Positions 48,432-61,491 of a stretch of 64,000 bases of DNA are shown one piece after another. The stretch lies in assembly GCA_037367405.1 (NCBI GenBank), contig JAZKJV010001865.1:744001-808000 (forward strand), given 5' to 3'. The stretch is from Ottelia alismoides (lineage: Eukaryota > Streptophyta > Magnoliopsida > Alismatales > Hydrocharitaceae). The number at the start of each line of letters is the position of its first letter. The stretch's first letter is position 1. The notes beneath the pieces were generated by a model, which saw only the letters and a list, made by a program, of their open reading frames with translations, was not told the DNA's origin and did no database searches. Position numbers and translations under genes: made by a program.

Positions 48432-48930
48432 CACAACTAGCTCAAAGTTCCTAAGGAATGCATATGGATCCTCATGCGCATTCCCATTAAACTCGAGCAA
48501 CAACGAAAGGAAGTGTGGCTTCAACTCATATTCAATGGAAGGGCTGGACTCAACCAATTCAAGTTCTGATACTACCCAAGGTTATATGTTGCATTCATGG
48601 GTTCATCTAATCTTACATTAAAATGGCCTACATGTGCTCTACATAATGCATTCTACTGCTTTGAAGGAGCCATCCTAGCAAGTATTGTCTGTAAAGGGTC
48701 CTTGCGATCCTATTCATCATCTTGCTTATTAGGAGGCATCATGGATGAAGCTTATGAACTTCCTTCATTGGAAAATGGGTTTAGGTTAAAATATGAGGTG
48801 TAAATCAAATCTAACTCACTCAGGTAAAGGCCTTCGTTAGTGAGAAGGGAAGATAAAAAGGGATTGGTTGGTGTGTGACCATCCCCTAAGTGAGTGAACT
48901 TGAACTCAAGAGGCCATGAGTCCATGGAGG
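48432..48930 (-). pseudogene. Gypsy gag G1, N-terminal part
   Basis: The minus strand has YELKPHFLSLLLEFNGNAHE and FLRNFELV (48557-48432), parallel to G2 at 12963-12833, and upstream sequence matching 13000-13140. The frame then runs into the inserted LTR block. Confidence 0.8.
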
Positions 48931-49540
48931 TCTAGAACTGAGGTTACATGGACGTCGGAAGATAAAATATTTGAGGATTTCAATGATAGGTTTGTGAAAT
49001 CCGAACAAATCCCCTCCCTCCTAAATTTTCATCTTCAATTTCAAGAGGATTCGTATTTCAACACAAATGAATCAAGGAGAATTTAGTAGTACGCATGCGC
49101 TTGAATGTGCGGGAATTAACTCACACAATTCAAACCTTTTACGTTCATCAAATTTACACGTAAAGTTCATAAAAGTTCAACCGAATTATCTTGTTGATTT
49201 TAGTTGGTGGTAGAACAAAATTATTAGTTCATTACAGACATTGTGTTGCCTTACACCCAGCAGTTCTCTTGATAGATCTCAATCAATAAGGTGATCTTCC
49301 CAAGCTGTCGGGTTCAATATAACATATTTAAGAAGACTACCATGCTTACACAACCAAAACGTATTTCTAAGGTCGAAGGCAATCCCTTGCAGCTCCCAAA
49401 TCCATGAGAGTCAGAAGTGGAGATTATAGGGCAAATCCGGGGATTTGGGATCTAACCTTAGTGGCATCATCATCACCTACTCTGTTTGGGGGTAAGTGCA
49501 TGTGTATAATGAGGGAATTGCTCGCACGTAGTATAAGGTA
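48931..49540 (-). other. Leader upstream of G1 gag
   Basis: It is colinear with 13131-13911. It ends at family H LTR sequence at about 49540, where the match to 13911 also stops. Confidence 0.6.
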
Positions 49541-52500
49541 GATTTTATTCCAAGTTTATTCAGTCAGATTGCATAATTAAGTCTCAATTTTAATGTTGGT
49601 TATCACTTAGATTAATGTGAATACATCATAAATAACACCTAACGTCCAGTCCCTTTTCCTTTAATTCTAAGTTGTATACTCCACAGAAGGGAGTCGGAAA
49701 ATGAAATATAGGCAGTAAATCAATGACGCTTGATTAAGTTAAGGAATACTTATAGAGATTCCCGACACTCTCCATGGGGATGTATAATTGAATATAAATT
49801 TACACTAAATGCGTGCAAGTCTAGGGAAACCACACTTGAAGCATAAGTTATATTAGCGAGGTAGAATTTGATTGAATTTGAGGCTAAGTAGAACGAGCTA
49901 GTGTGTATATAATTAAGTAAGTCTTTGAGATGTAAATCAATGTGACCTATTTAAAAATGAACATATAGAATGGCATATAATAAAATCTAATTATCATGAA
50001 CATGGTCCTAAATACATCACTCAACTCGAGCCCCACCCTTAGAGAAAATGAAACAGGTCTTGACATACCAAACTTAAAGAATTAAACAGACTCTTTTTTA
50101 CATCCGTGGGCTCTTAAATTAGAGCCACTATAAATAAAAAATATATATTACAAACAATAATTATAACACCAATTAACGACACAGTTAACTACTTAACTAA
50201 CTACGCTACATAAAAATTAATATCTCCTCTAATAAAAGTAGATGCTTTCATCTTCTCTCACATCGAGCTCCAAGCCTGTCGCCTCTGTGTTAACTCGATT
50301 GAGTCGACTCCGTTGTCCTTACCAAAACAACTTTAAGATTAGAAATTTCAAAGAGGCAATAAACTATTTAAAAATGCATATAGACAAACCAAACAAACAA
50401 ATAAGTCAACAATGTTATCAAAAGTCAACACAAAGAACACTTAACCTAAATTACACTAAAAATCACTTAATTAGATATTTAAACCTAATTAAATATACTA
50501 GTAAAGTTGTATCCCTAGCAACATGATGGATCACTATGTGGTTATGTTACTTGTATCATATTGTAGTACGGTCACTTGACAATTTATCAAAACTGAGGAA
50601 TAATCTCCATGAAGAGGGCTCGGTTTTATTTAACCTGGATAAGTCGAGGGTCGAACACACGAACACACATATTTGCTAATTTAATTATAGACTAAATACC
50701 TAGGTTAAGTTAATTAGAGTGACATGTATTTCAATTATGCAAAATATGATCAATGCATGCTCTTTTTTTATCTGTTTAAATGCAAGTCAATATATATATG
50801 TGATTCTACAAAATAAAATCAAATAATACAATCTATTACAAACAATAGAATCAATGCAATATCACAAATCACAAATATGCTCCCAAGTTAAAGTAGTTAA
50901 TGAGCATGAATAATCAATTAAGTAAATGATGATCTAATTTAAAGTTCCAATAAACAATTTAATGCTAATTAATGAGAACCCTAACTCACTTAAATCAAAT
51001 CAATCTATTAATCAAAGGTCAATGATATCTACTGTAGATTAAGTTCTTGGTAAAATTTTGAGTATATAAAACAAATATGGGCTAAAGAATTACATTAATT
51101 AGTACTAAAGATAATGAATGGCATTCAAATCAAAATTGAACAATCAATAAATTCTCTAAATTTTATTCTAATACGGACTATTCATAAAAGAAGTTTAACT
51201 ATGCCATCTTAAAGAGAATCGCAAGAGATTTCTAAAGAAACTAAATTTATACAATTTGGAAAAGTAATGCACAAGTTATTAAAGGTACAAGGGAGGGGCT
51301 TATTTGCAAAAAAAACAAGACTTAAAATATATAAGAAGATGTCAAATAGGTCCAAATAAAGGCACAAATACAAATAAAATAAATCAGCCGCTTACCTTTG
51401 TAATTTACCCTACACAAGAGGGTATTTTTGTAATAATAAGAAACCAATAGGGGTCTATTCGAATTATCCCAACATGACTACACACATGGAAGGCTAGGAG
51501 TGGCTCGGGCCATGTAGAGGGGTGATGGTGCTTCGGCTATGGTTCGGTCCCAATGAGGTTGTAGTGTTGGTTCGAAGGCTGGGACTCACTCTGGACTGTC
51601 ATATCAAAGCTCAGATGGCTCGATCTAACAATGCATCTAGCTCAATGATATTTCCCCTCCTCTACGTGTAGTGGGTCGAGGATGGAGCACCGGCGATGTC
51701 CCAACTCCTCAATCACGCCTATCTGCAATTGTTAAAGGTTGAAGAAGCTTCTCTGATACATACCAAAGAAGGTGCTGGGTCGAGGAAGATCCGAAAGTGC
51801 CTAGATAATCCTAAAGAGTCCAAGACATCATAGGTTGTGGAGAGAACAGAGGACTTTTAAAGTTCCGGTCCTTGAGTCCTTCATGGCTATCTGCAGGGTC
51901 AGTGCAGGATAACCGAAGCATGAAATGGAATTTTGGATGAGATGGATGTAGAATAGAAGGGTTATCATAGCAGAGAAGGCAGGGCCCTTAGTGGGTTCAC
52001 CTCCTATGTAAGGAGGTGACCTTGATCGAAGTGTGTAGAGGTTTAGAGGAAGAAGATGAAGAGTCAGAATGATTTGGGAAGCTATATGAGTGTAGGCAGC
52101 GGTGTGTGAGTGTTTGGGTAGGTAAAGGAATGACTGAATCAATATGGAATAAACTGGTAAATCGATTAGAAACACAAAGAAGATGGAAAAATGGATACCT
52201 GGAAATGGAAATCAAGGTCGAAAGTGGATTTGAGCATGGGGATGAAACCTAGAAGCTTCGAGTCTCTTCTCTGAATGCTCGGCAAGCATAGAGCTCGGAC
52301 AACAGTCAGAGTTGATGTTGCAACATGGTTCAACCACTATGGATCTCAATGGAATCACACTCGATCTTCGCTTGAAGTCTCTCTCTCTCTCTCGCACTAT
52401 CATTGGAAGGAGAGCAAAGCTCAGAGGGTACACACACAGAGGGCAAATCAATTATAAGTTGGCAGAAGATATGGATTTTGATCAAAGGAGAGTGGAAGTT

Positions 52501-53293
52501 CCAGGTGGCAGTTTCAACTACTTAAAATTTCACGAAGGATGACGGAAATTGAAAAGGGAGTTGGGGTAAAGAAGGGGGAAGTTTAGGCACACGATGGTAA
52601 TGGAATCATGGGGGAAGGGCACATCGGCTGGTCAAAGATAATTGGTAAAGGTAGGCTGATGAAGGGTTGCGTCACTTGGGAAATTGCAAACGCAGGTGGA
52701 TGATGAACACAGGTGGTTGAATCTTGGGATCCAATGGCCCATATTTGGGTTCGGATAGGGCTCTGCTAGACGCTTGATCAAATGATCAAGCACCCCACAA
52801 GGGAGATGGTTTAGGTTGATCAGAACCGTCATGTGGCCCAATCAGAAAATTAATTAAAAATTTGAAAATAAAATAGACTAAAAAATGAAGTTTAATGAAA
52901 AGTTGTTAAACATGAATGTTATGTATATTTTCAAGATCTATAATTTTCATGTACAACTCAAAGTAAAAATTCATTATATATACATACTTGTTATTTTTGC
53001 AAGTATTTGAAAGAATAAAAATACATCTTCTGTATTTTTTCTTATTTTTTGGTATTTTTATATAAAGAATAATATTATATATTATTCTATTTTTTCTTTT
53101 TTATAAGGAAAAATACAAAAAATAAAGGGAACCATAAACACCAATATTTGATACTTAATTAGATACATTAATTAGCCTTATTTATTTACAAGGGGTTAAA
53201 TGTTAAAATAAACTAATTATTAATTAAATTAGTTGAAAGTTTAAGATATAGGGATAATAAATCTAAATAATGTTGAGAATCATGGATTCATCA
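49541..53293 (-). mobile_element. Family H gypsy 3' LTR (~3.75 kb)
   Basis: It starts on the minus strand at 53293 (TGATGAATCCATGATTC), directly after a polypurine region, so it is a 3' LTR. The last 1.9 kb is the inverted copy of 1-1927. The middle (51480-52850) is GC-richer with short open frames on both strands that are not conserved elsewhere. Confidence 0.68.
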
Positions 53294-53638
53294 CCACCTT
53301 AAACTTAAACTTTGCTCGTCCTTGAGCAAATAAATAATAAATAAGTTAGTTGAACCGATGACAGTGCATGTAATGTGCTAGACTTGATATTAAAGACACA
53401 AGTCTCATGTGCCTCTCAAACTCTAAGTTCAACCAAGTCTTAGTCAAAAGGAACTCAACTTCTCTAATTATCATACTCTTTGTAGATACATATAAATACA
53501 TATATATATATATATGTAAGAGGTATGATATTTAGTGTGTATTACATGTACAAATGTAGAATCAAAGCTCGCCCAAGGCTCCAGACCAAAAGATCTTCCT
53601 TAGAACCCAATCCTCAACTCTAGGGAAAAGTTGAAGTC
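53294..53638 (-). other. 3' internal end of family H element, with polypurine tract
   Basis: On the minus strand the sequence GGACGAGCAAAGTTTAAG is followed by AAGGTGG and the LTR start. A 'GAGGACGAGCAA...AAG' block next to a purine run is usual before the 3' LTR of plant gypsy elements. A TA microsatellite lies at 53500-53516. The element's body upstream is replaced by the LTR starting at 53639. Confidence 0.65.
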
Positions 53639-56600
53639 TGAAGAGTAGCCATTCATCTAACTTTATTCTTCCATTTTGGCGTTAAATCCCTAGTAAAATA
53701 CCTGTAAATACTACTAATTTGCATAACTTAACAACTAACATTGATATATAATTAGCATGCAAATACATGTATTTAAACAAGAGATTAAAGAATAAAAGAA
53801 AAAAATAAAGGAAGTATCAAAGATACTGATTGGTTGTAATCTCTGAGACCATGACTAGGTCAACTAGGAATAAAGTAGGGAGAGATATGGGTAAAATATT
53901 GACAAAATACACACAAAAAATCTAATTGTTTAAGTATAATATACACTGTAAATAATAAAACTACAATGTTTTATTTATAATTATACACAACTCAAATAAT
54001 AAAGTGTTCAACACAAAACTTGTACATAATAATATATAAAATAAAAAATATTAGCCAAAATAAATCATGCGTAGTGCACATGGTACACGCAAATGAAAAA
54101 GCTGCAAACCAATTTTCATTGATCAATATCTTCTCCATATAAACTCAAATTGAACCAAACTCACCTCCATTGTATTTCAAATTAAATTATATATCAAATG
54201 AATGTGGTTTCATTGAAAAAGGAGCTAAGATGCAAAAGCTTTTGGGGGTACTATTGTACTTAGGCATCTGTACATATAGCCAATTATTTTATTCTTTATT
54301 TTGTTACTTTCTTTATATCCTTGAATTATTGTATATATTATATAATACATATTAAAATATATAAATATAAATTTAAAAGCAAATAAAAATACCAAAATAA
54401 ATAATAAAGTCTAATACATAGGTAAAATATACATATAATGTACACACATGTAATTATTTATACTTATAAACAAAATTGTAAAAATTTATAAAAATATGTA
54501 AATAAATATTGAATAAATTTTAAAATATATAACATATGTAAATTTAGTTATATGTATATAAAATACAAAATAAAAATATAATACACAAAATATAGGTATA
54601 TATGCATATATATATATGAACATATAAATATTAATACCTAATAAATAAGGTTGTAAAAAAAATAAAAATCACCCTAAATAGTTTATAAATAGGAAACAAT
54701 TTTCTTATTTTGAGTATTTTTAACTAAAATCATTTATTATTTTATTTTCAATTTCATTTCCTTTTTATTTTATGTTTTATCCTATTATGTCTGACGTGGA
54801 CCTATAGGCGAGCGAGGAATGTTGACCTGCCCAGACAACAGCTCCCTCGCACGGCCCTAGCCCTTTGCGACCTATTAGATCATCGACTCCCCATCTTTAC
54901 CAATTCTTACTCCTCCTCAACTCTTTTCACCTTGATCCCTTCACAAAATCTGTGCACTACATCTCCCTCCATCTCTCTACACTCTTAGCTTCCATCAACC
55001 CCCTTCGATTCACACGCAATCTCCATTTCAACTCCGTCCCTCACCATGTCTATAAAATATGCCTTTCACCTTCCATTCATTTTTTATCCCTTTTCAGCCA
55101 TCATAACCTCATGAACCCTTATCAGGATTGACCCTAGTGACAGGAGGAGTTTCCCTGATGGTTCTACGGTGTGGAGAATGCAGTTGAAGGTCGATCCACT
55201 TTACCGGAGTTCTCTTCAAGCGGAGGTGTCTTCACTTATATCTCCGACAAGGTTTGATTTATTAGGCTTAGGTTTTAAATTCCGTATTTTATTTTTTAGC
55301 ATAACCATGCATTTTATTTCGGTCATTTCATCTTAATTTTCGTTAAAATACCAATTCGTAGTTCACAAGAGATTAGAGCTCTGGCCATCATTCCATCATG
55401 CCACACCCCTGTTTCGAGCATCTTAACCATCTCACATCATTCCCCATCGCCTTCTCCATCTTCTAGACTACTCAATCTCCCTCGATTCTACAAGAATCGA
55501 GGCACCAGGTCTCCAATTCACTGCCATTCAATAGATATACACCGCCCACCAATCCCTCATCCTTTCTTGCTTTTATCCAGGGTCGATGAGCTTCATCCGC
55601 AAGCCCTTAACCTTTTTATGCATGATATAGGCACAGAGGAGCCACTTGGAAGGAGAATTGATTGAAGAACATCAGCCTCGTGTCATCTGAGAAAAACTCG
55701 ATCTTCATGCCTCTTCCGATGAAATATGGACACATCTGAATTGTCATGCAGGCGTGGAGGAACCCAGGGAATGTGTTGCGCCCATCCGAAGCAAGGGAGA
55801 TGGTCGGAGGATAGAGGAACCAAGGATCGAAGCTCAGGGAAGAACTTGTTCTTCCCTATTCTTCGTGAGCATCTCAATGTCATTGGATGAAGTTGTCGAC
55901 CTAAATCTAATTTGGGCCCTTGATTAAAAGTGAAACGGTGCCCTTCCTCCACCATCAGATCATAAGTGAAGCAACATGGGCACCATAAATCCTTCAATTA
56001 GCTTGTACGCACCAAGTCACTCACCCACCTGGGGGTAATTTAAACTGTACCCTCTACTCATTTGTATTTGTTTTTTAATAATGTAATTTTTATATACAAT
56101 GTAATATTTTAGGTAAATCGCAAGTTGGGCCTTGAACATTGTGGATATTATTTAGGTCCCTATCTAGCTCACCTTACGTGTAGTCCCACATGAGGTGCTC
56201 GTATATTTGCATGTATGTACTTAACTTTTATGTACATGTCATAAATCGCATGTTAAGTTTCTAATATTTACAAATAGATCCTTCTATTGTTGTATATTTT
56301 AATCTTGTGTATATTGTGTGAATTAAATATTTTCTTATGCCAAAAATTATAGGAAAATTAGGATAGATGCCTTGAACCATGCTAGATCACGCAAAAAAAT
56401 TATTTGGTATTTAAACCTATTTTCCAATTTTTTAAAATAAAAACTACATATATTCCCTGTTTAGCATTTAAAAGTCATAAAAATTTAAATATAATTCCAC
56501 AAAGTTACAAAAATTATATTATCTATATTTCAGTATATTCTATTGATATCAGATTTGGGTAGTAGTTAAAATGATGTAATTTGTAGAACCACAAAGAAAA
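53639..56600 (+). repeat. Gypsy LTR, plus orientation, 3' end missing
   Basis: Its start aligns with 42330 (ATTCATC...TTTATTC block). It shares 53839-53890 with 42570-42620 and 54120-54200 with 42880-42970, and has a GC-richer middle (54790-56030) with a possible splice-donor-like site near 55250. It stops around 56600, where minus-oriented LTR sequence begins. Confidence 0.6.
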
Positions 56601-58220
56601 ATCTGACTATCAAATAAAATACATCAATTAGGAGAGAGAGAGAGAGAGAGAAAATGAAAAGGAGTCGCTCTCTCCAAAATTTTATTGTCTTATTATTTAT
56701 TTTACCAAGCAAGCGTTCTTGGGTCGAACACAAGGAGGCAGAAAGTCGAGCTCATATTTTTAAGTGGGAAAATATTTTTGTGCTTTTTTTTATTTCTTTT
56801 CTTCTTTATGAGAAAAATATTTTTATCAGTTTTAATTTTAATATTTTATATTTGATTTTTAATTTCTAATTTTTATTTTATTTTTTAAATTGAGATTTTT
56901 CAAACAAAAGTAATCTATAATATAGTAATAGATGGTAACAAATATATAGTGATACTATAGTAGATGGCATAAAAGGGACTCAAGCAACGGGCTCAAAAAT
57001 CAACAAAAAAATAAACCAAAACAAAGTCGTAAGTAGAAGAATAAAACCTCGATAGAATTATAATTAAAATCCTCGAAATTTGACTTGAAAAAAATCATAA
57101 AAAATGATATCAATGTAGTGTATATAATGGTCGAAATAGTCCTACGATGTCCAAGAGTCAATGTATCAATATATAAAGAAAATACACAAAAATAAATAAA
57201 AGGGTTCTTTCAATTAGGTCCCTAGCCAGGGACATAATTGTAAGAAAAACTCTTAAACTTTACCCTCATGTCCCCGTACAGGGACTAAATGTAATAATAA
57301 AAATCTTCTAGGGCATGAAGAAATACTTGACGGTCACGATTAGAAGGCTTCGGTCAATAAGGGTTGTATGATGAGAACATGCGTCTTCCAACTATAACTT
57401 GTCTATTCTTGGGGAGTTCTTCTCCAAATCCTCGAGCGGCTGGAGGCGATCCTTCAATCGACCCGATCTCCGATGGCTCTTGGGTATGGTAGTTCTCCGG
57501 TAGGGCCAGAAGGGTGTCGCCTACCCCTTTCAAGCTCTCCTATGGTGGGAGATGAACAAAGATAAGCGGTGAAGTGGATGATCGACGAAGGTACTTGCTG
57601 CTAGGGATTTGAGCTCCAAGGATTAATGAATGTTGCTCGATTGATCGAAGATACACTAAGAGCTATAATGGCTCCAAATGAATGATTGACGATGCTCCAG
57701 ATGTTTGACTACCTAAAATTAAAGATTTAATGCTCGATTTCTCAAGGAAATTGGCCAAAAGATATGTGTTCTTGCAGGTCTAAATGAGTTCCAGAAAGGT
57801 GACTTATCAGATGGAAATTACAATGGATTCGATATCGAATTGACTTGATTTTTATATATGGATAATAAAGTTGTTATTAAGGATGTAATAACATGATTAA
57901 CACGACTAATTTGGAACAAAAAAATGAGGAAATCAAAGGGGGTGAAGGAAGTACTTGGGAGTCAAGGGTTTAGGACTCTCAGATGCTTGCTTGATGGGAT
58001 TGTGCTCCCGGAGCTGAATGTGGTACGAGGCAGCGATACGAGGCTTTAAAGATCCTTGGAACTCTCCTCTGTCTGTTCCACCTCCATGCGGGTCAGTCCT
58101 CATGTGTTGTCACCACCGGGATTAGGGGGAGCACGAATATGAATGTGTGGGTTTGACCCGACTTGGTCTGGAACTAGAGTAGTTAGGAAAAGTTGGTTTG
58201 AACATGGCTAAGTGTTGACA
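56590..58220 (-). repeat. Gypsy LTR 3' part, minus orientation
   Basis: 56590-57310 is the reverse complement of 11270-12000, including TGTGTTCGACCCAAG. 57340-58200 contains a GC-richer middle similar to 39480-39860, for example 58060-58110 against 39515-39560. The LTR start was not found; it fades out near 58220. Confidence 0.55.
56631..56651. repeat. (GA)n microsatellite
   Basis: Ten GA units; the CT-rich tail at 11955-11985 is the shorter homologue. Confidence 0.9.
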
Positions 58221-58757
58221 CTCATGTTTCATGAAGCAATCCTCAATCTTATCCCATCCTCGAGCATCATTAAATCATATTCAAACTCAAACTTCTCATC
58301 ACAGTTCCTCAGGAGAAACAACGACTCATCACAAAGTCTATACAATTGTGCAAGAGAAGTGTAGGTCATATACTTTTGTGAATAAAGATTCTACATGCAA
58401 TATAGCATGTATATCTTTCAAACTAGGGATTTTAAGAAATTAAGTTCTAAGAACTCTAATGACTAAGAATGGTTAATTATGAGTTAAGTATCACTATAAA
58501 CCAAGTATCATGAACGACAAGTCTTGTGTGATGTGAAAGTGTTAGGGGTTTTTTATATTTTTTTCAAATAAATTTTGAAAGTATATAAAAAGACAATGTG
58601 TCAAAAACATTTTTACCATTTTTCAAATACAAAAACCATGTCACACGGATATAAATATTTCAAGACATTTTACAAATTATTTTACAAAATATTTTTTCAA
58701 ATTCCCAATACCTACAACCCATAATAAAAAGAAATCACTTTGAATTATGAGATATGG

Positions 58758-58798
<41 letters not shown>

Positions 58799-58988
58799 AA
58801 ACCCCCTATATTTAGCTTGTGTTATGTCCTCATGGCACAAAGTGAAATGAAGAACATAACCCATACTAAAATAAAAAGATTGTACAAGAACTGAAATGGG
58901 TATGACCTTGCTATCCTTAGGATTTAAAGTAGCATAAATGTAGGAATAAATACAAAAGAATGGGATAACCAAGAATGTAAGAGTGAAG
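58221..58988. other. Unassigned stretch with (TA)n
   Basis: No recognisable gene or LTR. It contains a pure TA repeat of about 19 units at 58759-58796. It is the left flank of copia D. Confidence 0.5.
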
Positions 58989-61479
58989 TGAAGGCAATGG
59001 TTTAGGACTTAGTGCATCACAAAAGTGTGAAGATTGCATCACTTGCAATAAATAGTGACAAGTCATACTAGCTGCAAGGGACAATGGAAATTAAATTTTT
59101 TATTAAAGAAGAAACCACATGACATGGGAACATTTCTCATATCAATTATTTAAAATATGTAATAGTATTACCTCTTGGAGTGTGTTTGCAGTCATGTGTC
59201 TCTAAAAGAAGAGACCTCCTATCTCAAGTCTGATCAAACAAAGGATGTACTTGCAGGCATGTGCCTGAGACGTGTGCTTCCTGCAATACGAGTTGACGAT
59301 CCGAGCATGGAACCTCTTGATTTCATCTCATGAAATATGTAGCCTTCCTCACGAGCAAGAAGCACTGGAGAAAGCGGAGATCCACGAGAAGTCGATCCGA
59401 TAGCACAATGGTGATACGACGGTGGCGATGCTCTCAATCTCAATATAGTAGACATCCACAATATTGAGAGAGAGAGAGATTTGTTGCTTTCAACTTGTGT
59501 GTAGATGTTGTAATAGAAAGAGCTAGGTCTAGCCTTTCTTTTATAGCAAATTGGATGGTGGAGATGCACTCCGAATTCAAATCAATGGCCATGATTTTGT
59601 TGCATAAATTCGCAACAACAATTAATCAATTTGAAGAAAATAAATATGATAATAATATTCAACAAATTTAAATTAAATAAATATATATATATATATATAA
59701 TAACTTGGAAAGAGGAGTAGCCTCCTTCCACATATAGAGTAGATGGCCACCATGGAATGAGCTCTTGGTAGCCGCCCACTCCATACATGGTATGGAGGCT
59801 CTTCCAATTTTAATGAGATACCATATATCATCAATTATTCCATATTTGCAATAACTATTATTGCTTAAATCCTCAAAAAATAATTCCAAATTATTTTGTG
59901 ATAATTTCATTAATGCCCTTAACAATTGTGAATCATATTCAATTGTGCAATATAAGATGTAAATTACATTTACAAATTAATTTTATAATGTGAATCCAAT
60001 TCACATTAACATTTAATTTGTGAATCATATTTACCATCAAATCTCTCCATTATATTATAAATCATATTTATAATATTTATGATTTATTATGGATAGTGAT
60101 ATCAACATTATTCACATCTTTGATAATTAAATCTCATTCAATTATCTTAGATGACTCTTCTCATGTGTCCAAATAATATGAATATCACAATCTTTATGAC
60201 AATTAAATTATATTTAAGTGTCATTTTTCCAATGCTCAGATATATTGTCAACAATAGAATTATTCTTTAACTCTACAAGAATAATGTTCCTTCTCCACAG
60301 ATACTTGGAGATAAGGACATGGAGATTGTACATTCCATGTATAGTGACTTGAATATTGAGATCTTGTCTCATATCCAGATCTAGGTGACCTTTCAAAGAT
60401 GTTTGTTTAAATCAAACCTTAAATCTAATCTTCTCATTGCATCCGAATTCATATCAATGTTCAACATTTAGACTAAGATCAGATTACTAATCTTTTGAGA
60501 GCAGTCACTAAACTCCAATCTTTTTTTATCACTCCTCGAAATGGAAGTGTCATGGTTATACAATCATTTACGATCACATCACCCTCGAGTAGTCCTAATA
60601 CCCATATATCCTACATACTGGAAGACCTAGAATAAACCCAGAGTTTTACATCATATTTGAATTTTTCTTCTTCAGGGTTTTATCATTAAGTTTCTCATTC
60701 GGTCATTGGAAGTTGGTATCGATCATATGCTTTCCAAAAGCATATATTATAACTACATATTCTTTTCTTGCTTCCAAAGCACATCGACCAAGCATGGAAT
60801 TGGGTTGGTCCCAATACCTCATGAGTGAATTCATGTCTTCCAGTTCAGCGGTGAACTTGTATGATTCCTTTGAGAGATCATATTACTCATATGCCCTTGT
60901 ATACACACTATCTCTCCAGTGTATAGACCTCAATTATGTCATAAACTTAATGGCTTGCCTAATCTACATACTTGGACATATAGTAATTCATCTATCTCTA
61001 GTCAGAGGATGTGTGCCTATATCGTGACAGCATACAACATAGGTCATGTTTATCTCGATCTCGTTAAGTCAACTCTTTGACCTTACTTATCTAACACCTC
61101 TGAATCTCTATTCCTATGCAGAGGACATGCATCAAGAGATCTGTCAGATATCAACCTTTAGAGAAGGATTGCCATCTCTTTCTCAGGCTAGAGATCCTTT
61201 CTCAATAATCATTTGATGGTGCTTGATGAGTCCTCAATCTAACTCTTTAGATATCATCCAAACACCATCCTTAGTGATTCAACCATTGAATCAATAGTTG
61301 TATGATTATTAAGATGATCATAGTACATAACCCTAATTGTACAAAGGGACCTTATAAAAGCATTCATTCATTTAATGTTAGACAAGGAATGAAATACATC
61401 AATAACTTCTAACGATATATCAAAAGATTATAGTAAATTTATTGTAAAAATGGTTCGCCTGGGTCTCACATGTCTAACA
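58989..61479 (-). repeat. Copia D 3' LTR (~2490 bp)
   Basis: It starts TGTTAGACATGTGAGACCC (minus) and ends near 58989 in GCCTTCA. The U5 hairpins of A-C have decayed here. A TA microsatellite lies at 59681-59698. Confidence 0.83.
59538..59545 (-). promoter_or_regulatory. TATA box of copia D LTR
   Basis: TATAAAAG on the minus strand, followed by a CT-rich start of R, as in the other copies. Confidence 0.55.
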
Positions 61480-61491
61480 ATCTCCCACTAG
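61480..61491 (-). other. Polypurine tract of copia D
   Basis: CTAGTGGGAGAT, identical to A and B. Confidence 0.85.

Noticed and set aside
51828..52215. 115-codon and 72-codon minus-strand frames
   Set aside because: Within the family H LTR; no matching frame in the other LTRs and no domain.
58759..58796. Possible origin or AT-rich regulatory site
   Set aside because: A plain TA microsatellite with no other signal.
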